The notes below the pieces were generated by a model. That model was not told the origin of the DNA. It ran no database searches and was given only the letters and a program-made list of their open reading frames with translations. A program made the translations under genes and the position numbers. A DNA stretch of 12,834 nucleotides. Source: Cyanobacteriota bacterium. GTDB taxonomy: Bacteria > Cyanobacteriota > Cyanobacteriia > Phormidesmidales > Phormidesmidaceae. Below, piece after piece: positions 9,201 to 12,834 of the stretch. The stretch covers positions 1 to 12,834 of the forward strand of contig JAQCHG010000007.1 in assembly GCA_027619675.1 (NCBI GenBank). Direction: 5' to 3'. Position 1 is the first letter of the stretch. Every line of letters starts with the position of its first letter.

Positions 9201-12200
9201 CATCGTAGACGTTGTTAAAGACGGTGCGGAGATCCTGCTCCGATCGCGCCAGGGCGGCGGTGCGCTGCTGCACCCGCGCTTCTAGTTCGGCGTTGAGCTG
9301 CTGGAGGGCCAGTTCCGCTTCCTTACGGATGGTGATGTCGGAGACGGTGCCCACAAACCCCATCAGGGTGCCGTGATCGTCAAACTCAGGGATGACCTGG
9401 CAATCAAACCAGACGCTGGTCTGATCTGGGCGCATGAACCGCCCCTCGGTGCGGAGGGGGGTTTGCTGGACAAAGGCGGTGTGCCATTCCGTCAGAATGC
9501 GGGGGCGATCGTCGGGGTGGAGGGCAGTGTGCCAGCGGTGGCCCAGCCCTTGATCAACGCTGCGCCCGGTGATTTCACACCAGCGGGGGTTGACGTATTG
9601 ACACTGGCCCTGGGCATCGAATTGAAAAATGCCGCTGGGGGACATTTCCGTCAGGGTGGCGTAGCGGCGTTCGCTGTCTTGGAGGGCCAACTCAGTTTGT
9701 TTGCGATCGCGGATATTCCCCAGGTAGCCAATCACCTGGACGGGTTCCCCCTGGGCGTTGTACCGGGTCATGCCCCGTTCCTCTAGCCATTGATAGGAGC
9801 CGTCGGCCCGCTGGAACTGGAATTCAATGCGGTAGGGGGCAGTGGCGTGGGCATCGTTGGTCACAATGGCCCGAAACGCCGCCTGCTGATCGGGATGGAT
9901 GCGATCGATAAACGCCTCTATGCCCTGGGGCATGGTGGCAATGGGGAAGCCGAATACCTCATCGGTATTGGGTCCCCAGGTGGCGCGATCGCTGGTGATG
10001 TCGTATTCAAACAGCACTTGCCCCGTGGCTTGGGCGGCAATCTCATAGCGATCGCGCCATTCCGCCACCACCTGGGCGAGGCGCTGCTGTCCCAGTTCTG
10101 CCTGTTTGCGATCGCTGATGTCTTCGATCAGCACCACCTTCAGGGGGTCGTAGTCCGACAACCCCGACAGCAGAAAAATAGTGGTCCGCGCCCACAGGCA
10201 AGACCCATCCCGCCGTCTATACCGATTTTCAAAGCTCTGGCGTTGACAGCGACCGGCCATCAAATCGGCGATCGCCGCCCCACAGGTGTCTAGGTCCTCG
10301 GAATGGATGATGTCCAGACAGGAGCGGCCCAGCAGTTCGTCGGCGCTGTAGGCCAACAGGTTGCAGAGTTGCTGGTTTACCTGAATCGGTTGGGGCACCT
10401 CGGTGTCGAGGCGGCAAAAGGCAATGCCAAGCTGGGACTGTTCAAACAGGGAGCGGAATAGCAGTTCACTCTGCTGGAGGGCCTGCTCCGCCGCCTTGCG
10501 ATCGGTGATGTCCTGGCCCGTCCCCATCAGCTTGCGGGGGCGTCCCTGGCCATCGTGAATCACCTCCCCTTTACCCAACAGGGTGCGTTGGGTGCCATCG
10601 GGGCGTCGGATGCGGTGCTCAAGCGTATAGGGCTGGCCGGTGGCGATCGCCCGTCCAATGGCGGCATCCAGGGCGGGCCAGTCGTCAGGATGCACCCTGG
10701 CCTGAAATTCGCGATGGCTGGGCTCCGGCTGGGCCGGATCGAGGCCACAGATGCGGAACATCTCTGCCGACCAAAGAATGTCCTGGGTGGTCAGGTCAAA
10801 TTCCCAACTGCCTATCTGGGCAATGGCCTGGGCCTGGGCCAATTGGGCCTGACTCTCCCGCAGGGCCTGCTCGGTGCGCTGCCGCTCGGTGATGTCGATG
10901 TAGGCCCCAAACATGCCCATACCCCCGGCCATATCGGGCAAGGCACCCTGTAGCCGCTGGAAATAGCGGGGCTCGCCCTGAACCGTTTCCCAGCGCTCAA
11001 CGGTCAAAATTTGCCCTGGTCGCGCCTGCTGTTTGGTTCTCAAGTAGGTGTCGCAGTCAGGGATATCGAGGTCGCTGAGGGCGCTGCCCAGGTGATGACC
11101 AAAGCGCTCAATATCCACTCGGTTTTGCAGCACTAGCCGATCGCCACTATCCCGCATCCAGATGCCAAAGGGCAGGGCATCCACCAACAGTTGCAGTTGC
11201 TGTTCCCGCGTGCGGAGGGCGGCTTCGACCCGTTTGCGATCGCTAACGTTGCGCACGATCACCACCACCTCATTGTCCCCATCGGGCACAATCCGCACCT
11301 CTTCGGTCACCTGCTCTTGACCGTTGAAGATCTCTTGCTCATAGTGCTGAAGTTCCCCCGTGGCCAAGGCAGCTTGAATGGCAGCCATGCGGCGATCGGC
11401 CAAGGCGGGGGGCAGCCCTTGCTGGTAGATGCTTTTCCCCACCAGTTCTTTGCCATCTAGCACCACCATGTCGCTGGCGGCAAAAAAGTCTAAATATTGG
11501 CCTGACCCATCCATACGGATGATCAGATCGGGCAAGGCCTGCACCAGCGCCCGGTGCTTGCGTTCACTGGCCGCTAGGGCCAACTCTGTCTGCTTGGCCT
11601 CCGTCACATCCTGGGCAATGCCAAAGAGCTTGACCACCCGACCCTGGGGATCAAACACCGCTTGCCCTTGCCAAAATATGTGGCGCAGGGTGCCATCGGG
11701 CAGCACAATGCGATGATGCTGCCGTTGGGGCGTGCCCTGGGCCAACAATTCCTCAATGGCGGCATGTAACTGGGGCCAATCTTCGGGGTGGACACGGGCC
11801 ATAAAGATGTCAGGGGTGCTTCCCTGGAGGCTGGCATCAAACCCAAAGATGTCCATCAATTCTGCCGACCACCAGCTTTCCCCGGTTTGGGGCACCCACT
11901 CCCAATGGCCCAGGTGGGCCAACTGTTGGGCCTCCAGCAGTTTGGCTTCACTCCGCTGAAGGGCTACGAGGGCTTGCTCCCGCTCTGTTTCCAGCCGCTT
12001 GCGATCGCTGATATCCACCCCCACGGTGGTTACCCACCAGCATTGGGCCACCGCGTCCCAGCGCACGGTGCAACTTTCTTGAATCCAGCGGATGGACCCA
12101 TCCCGATGGCAAAAGCGAAATTCCAGGGTGCCGATCTCCTCGGCCCGCCCCGCCAAAATCGCCTCTAGGGCGGGCACCACCACCGCCTGAAAATCCGCCG

Positions 12201-12834
12201 GAACCACCCGTGAAGCCCACAGCTTTGGGTCGGTCCGCATCGCCTCAGGGCTGTAGCCGTAGAGGGTTGCGCTGCCGGGGGAATAGTAGTCGTAGGCCCA
12301 GGTGCCGTCGGTAAAGAGTTGGCACCGGGTAATACAGGCTTGGGAACCGCTGAGCACATCCGCCAGTTGGACCTCGGAGGCTTGCAGGGCCTGTTCTAAC
12401 CGCCTGCGATCGTCGATATTTTCCACCACCGCCAAATCGCTGATGGGGATGCCTGCGCGATCGCGCACCGTAGAGAGGGTGACCCGCGTCCACACCGGGG
12501 AGCCCGCCTTAGTCAGGTATCGTTTTTCAAAGGTGCAGGACTGCCGCTCTTGGGCAAATAACTGCCGCTCTTGCAACAATTGGGCATCCAGATCATCGGG
12601 GTGGGTGATGTCTTGGTAGGTCAGTTGCAGCAGTTCTGCCTCGCTATAGCCCACCAGATCACAAAATTGCTGATTCACCCGCAGAAACCGACCGGAGGCA
12701 TCCGCCATATTTATGGCTACGGCGGCCTGACTAAACACATCCTGGGTTTTGCAAAGGGTCAATTGCCGCTGACATTGGCGCTGCTGCCAGAGTTGTTGCA
12801 GACTATGGCGCAGCCGCAGCGGGCTGCTGTGGGG
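6202..12834 (-). CDS. Giant multi-PAS hybrid histidine kinase, 13 or more PAS modules (5' end outside window)
   Basis: This is a hybrid sensor kinase that appears cytosolic in the visible part; 2210 codons are seen. Residues are numbered here from the TTG at 12762. Thirteen PAS/PAC modules end near 126, 261, 396, 516, 634, 762, 892, 1027, 1153, 1296, 1424, 1555 and 1678. Each ends in a DIT/S-DRK-like linker such as DISDRKRAE. Then come HisKA ([11 protein letters not shown]1719), HATPase (N1837; D1875 in DTGCGI; GTGLGLPIS) and a receiver (E1974-D-D1976, D2018 in MDIRMPDMDG, K2082). A Pro-rich hinge and a helical tail (about 2122-2186) close the protein. The TTG at 12762 is probably not the start: it has no Shine-Dalgarno, and the frame stays open for 24 more codons to the edge, encoding a Gln-rich helix like an inter-PAS linker. 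No in-frame ATG occurs before residue 19. PAS ligands are not predictable here. It is the first gene of the cluster in transcription order. Confidence 0.94.
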   Translation of the reverse strand, partial: PHSSPLRLRHSLQQLWQQRQCQRQLTLCKTQDVFSQAAVAINMADASGRFLRVNQQFCDLVGYSEAELLQLTYQDITHPDDLDAQLLQERQLFAQERQSCTFEKRYLTKAGSPVWTRVTLSTVRDRAGIPISDLAVVENIDDRRRLEQALQASEVQLADVLSGSQACITRCQLFTDGTWAYDYYSPGSATLYGYSPEAMRTDPKLWASRVVPADFQAVVVPALEAILAGRAEEIGTLEFRFCHRDGSIRWIQESCTVRWDAVAQCWWVTTVGVDISDRKRLETEREQALVALQRSEAKLLEAQQLAHLGHWEWVPQTGESWWSAELMDIFGFDASLQGSTPDIFMARVHPEDWPQLHAAIEELLAQGTPQRQHHRIVLPDGTLRHIFWQGQAVFDPQGRVVKLFGIAQDVTEAKQTELALAASERKHRALVQALPDLIIRMDGSGQYLDFFAASDMVVLDGKELVGKSIYQQGLPPALADRRMAAIQAALATGELQHYEQEIFNGQEQVTEEVRIVPDGDNEVVVIVRNVSDRKRVEAALRTREQQLQLLVDALPFGIWMRDSGDRLVLQNRVDIERFGHHLGSALSDLDIPDCDTYLRTKQQARPGQILTVERWETVQGEPRYFQRLQGALPDMAGGMGMFGAYIDITERQRTEQALRESQAQLAQAQAIAQIGSWEFDLTTQDILWSAEMFRICGLDPAQPEPSHREFQARVHPDDWPALDAAIGRAIATGQPYTLEHRIRRPDGTQRTLLGKGEVIHDGQGRPRKLMGTGQDITDRKAAEQALQQSELLFRSLFEQSQLGIAFCRLDTEVPQPIQVNQQLCNLLAYSADELLGRSCLDIIHSEDLDTCGAAIADLMAGRCQRQSFENRYRRRDGSCLWARTTIFLLSGLSDYDPLKVVLIEDISDRKQAELGQQRLAQVVAEWRDRYEIAAQATGQVLFEYDITSDRATWGPNTDEVFGFPIATMPQGIEAFIDRIHPDQQAAFRAIVTNDAHATAPYRIEFQFQRADGSYQWLEERGMTRYNAQGEPVQVIGYLGNIRDRKQTELALQDSERRYATLTEMSPSGIFQFDAQGQCQYVNPRWCEITGRSVDQGLGHRWHTALHPDDRPRILTEWHTAFVQQTPLRTEGRFMRPDQTSVWFDCQVIPEFDDHGTLMGFVGTVSDITIRKEAELALQQLNAELEARVQQRTAALARSEQDLRTVFNNVYDAIFIHDLNGVLVDVNDRALELNGATREQLIGATVEHFSAPHAPVDQIPQLFQQLQAGATLTFEWPSRRFNTDDYFDAEVSARVVSLGDRQVYLACVRDISDRKRAEADLQAERLRLQLALDAAAMGTWSCRLNPVQLRWSPRAEAIFGFSPGTFSGQREAFLSLIHPDDLDRVQAAIHATFTTGAPYQLEYRIRRLDGQVRWIAVWGTLTAATSGDSPALIGVVTDITARKQAEESLRQSEERFRQIAENIDDVFWLSTLNSELLYVSPAYAKVWGRPADNITYPQFLSTVHPEDLPSLLASPLVNPPQPLTSTVTPWELEYRILRPDGQVRWIYDRAFPVYDETGALHRVAGVAKDITERKRLEQEQARLLAILEAAPDHIAIMTLDGQPLWNNRQAKLIRGLPLDVAVPQVPIEHYYPAWVLEKLHHEGLPTARQVGIWVDETALLNAEGQEIPVSQLILAHTNTTGAVEYFSTIMRDISDIKRAEQALRQANAELEDRVAQRTAELVEAKDAAEAASRAKSIFLANMSHELRTPLNAILGFSQLLTQDSTLAPHQLEELKIINRSGEHLLALINDILEMSKIEAGRVTVETTDVSLPQLLDSLNAMLRLKAETKGLTFTVSCPPEVPAAIHTDGLKLRQVLLNLLSNAIKFTHQGAVTLTVGLEDPAPGVGDPNPQATLCFQVHDTGCGIDPAEHDLLFAPFVQTASGRKTQEGTGLGLPISQEFVRLVGGRLTFRSQPGVGSTFLVHWPITVIDTPLPIDPHPTQRPIAIAPGQPPYRILIAEDDWASRLLLKTCLLSLGFEVQTACDGTAALKQWETWRPHLIFMDIRMPDMDGLTVTRQIREQEQIHGAILGVTPAVPPRTQIIALTAGLLASNYPSALSAGCDAVLRKPIQVDEVPQLVGEQLGVQYDYEPMAAMPPPPLSPPKPVDLEGLPSTWLHDFYEALIRLHQEDMIALVQALPPTHAPLGATLTHHIQEFQYEILMDLVQTALAPH
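7729..12762 (-). repeat. Tandem array of 13 PAS/PAC modules
   Basis: Modules of about 110-145 residues repeat head to tail. Modules 3, 6, 8 and 11 share a W(S/G)-type core with a following HP(E/D)D-like motif, as in PAS_3-like folds. Modules 1 and 7 resemble each other (VNQQFC/VNQQLC, then GYS/AYS-EL). Modules 4, 5 and 13 are more divergent. DNA-level similarity is strongest in the linkers coding for DISDRK-type sequence, which points to growth by internal duplication followed by divergence. Confidence 0.88.

Larger units (their letters stand above)
635..12464. repeat. HIP1 palindromes (GCGATCGC), 21 copies
   Basis: Exact copies start at 635, 1482, 1634, 2430, 2723, 3485, 3946, 4623, 4882, 5419, 6878, 8896, 9703, 9985, 10048, 10108, 10268, 10643, 11236, 12001 and 12457. 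Random expectation for an 8-mer is well below one in this length. HIP1 is a known cyanobacterial genome-wide repeat. All copies lie inside coding sequence; the longest gap is about 2 kb (6886-8895). Function is unsettled; it overlaps methylation motifs. Confidence 0.95.

Noticed and set aside
12760..12762. TTG as the start of the giant PAS kinase
   Set aside because: There is no Shine-Dalgarno, and the frame continues upstream to the edge with a linker-like Gln-rich helix. The gene is more likely truncated by the window.
7729..12762. Periodic similarity along the large gene as a DNA repeat array or CRISPR
   Set aside because: The periodicity is protein-level repetition of PAS modules of 110-145 codons, with no short direct repeats and spacers.

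Overview
The window is a block of sensory signalling genes, almost certainly from a cyanobacterium. The palindrome GCGATCGC (HIP1, a known cyanobacterial genome signature) occurs 21 times in 12.8 kb. The proteins also have the layout typical of cyanobacterial two-component sensors: hybrid kinases, long PAS chains and a REC-first kinase. The DNA is GC-rich. I cannot name the genus from sequence alone.

All four genes lie on the minus strand, so transcription runs from high to low coordinates. (1) 12834-6202 is a giant hybrid histidine kinase with 13 visible tandem PAS modules, a HisKA/HATPase core, a receiver and a helical tail. Its reading frame is still open at the right edge, so its N-terminus is outside the window. 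(2) After a 145-base gap holding a strong GC hairpin and an A6/T6 palindrome, 6056-4779 encodes a cytosolic receiver-first histidine kinase. (3) After a gap of about 88 bases, 4690-2603 encodes a GAF hybrid kinase. (4) Only 15 bases further, 2587 to the left edge encodes a membrane-anchored hybrid kinase with a dCache-type extracellular sensor. It runs off the left edge inside a linker after its receiver.

The genes probably form one transcription unit, or two units split at the 145-base gap. Together they provide four kinases and four receiver domains, but no DNA-binding, cyclase or other output domain, and no recognisable HPt. The cluster therefore looks like an input-integration layer (one periplasmic signal, one GAF signal, many PAS signals) whose output partner lies elsewhere. 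The receiver of the stand-alone REC-kinase is a possible common target. The last two kinases are clear paralogues in their catalytic and receiver parts but have different sensors, pointing to tandem duplication with sensor exchange.

The most unusual local feature is a 12-G coding tract in the dCache gene. It lies exactly where related proteins carry a hydrophobic beta-strand, and the frame and length are preserved. It is either a sequencing error or a real lesion in the sensor. No RNA gene, insertion sequence, CRISPR array or complete unknown system was seen.
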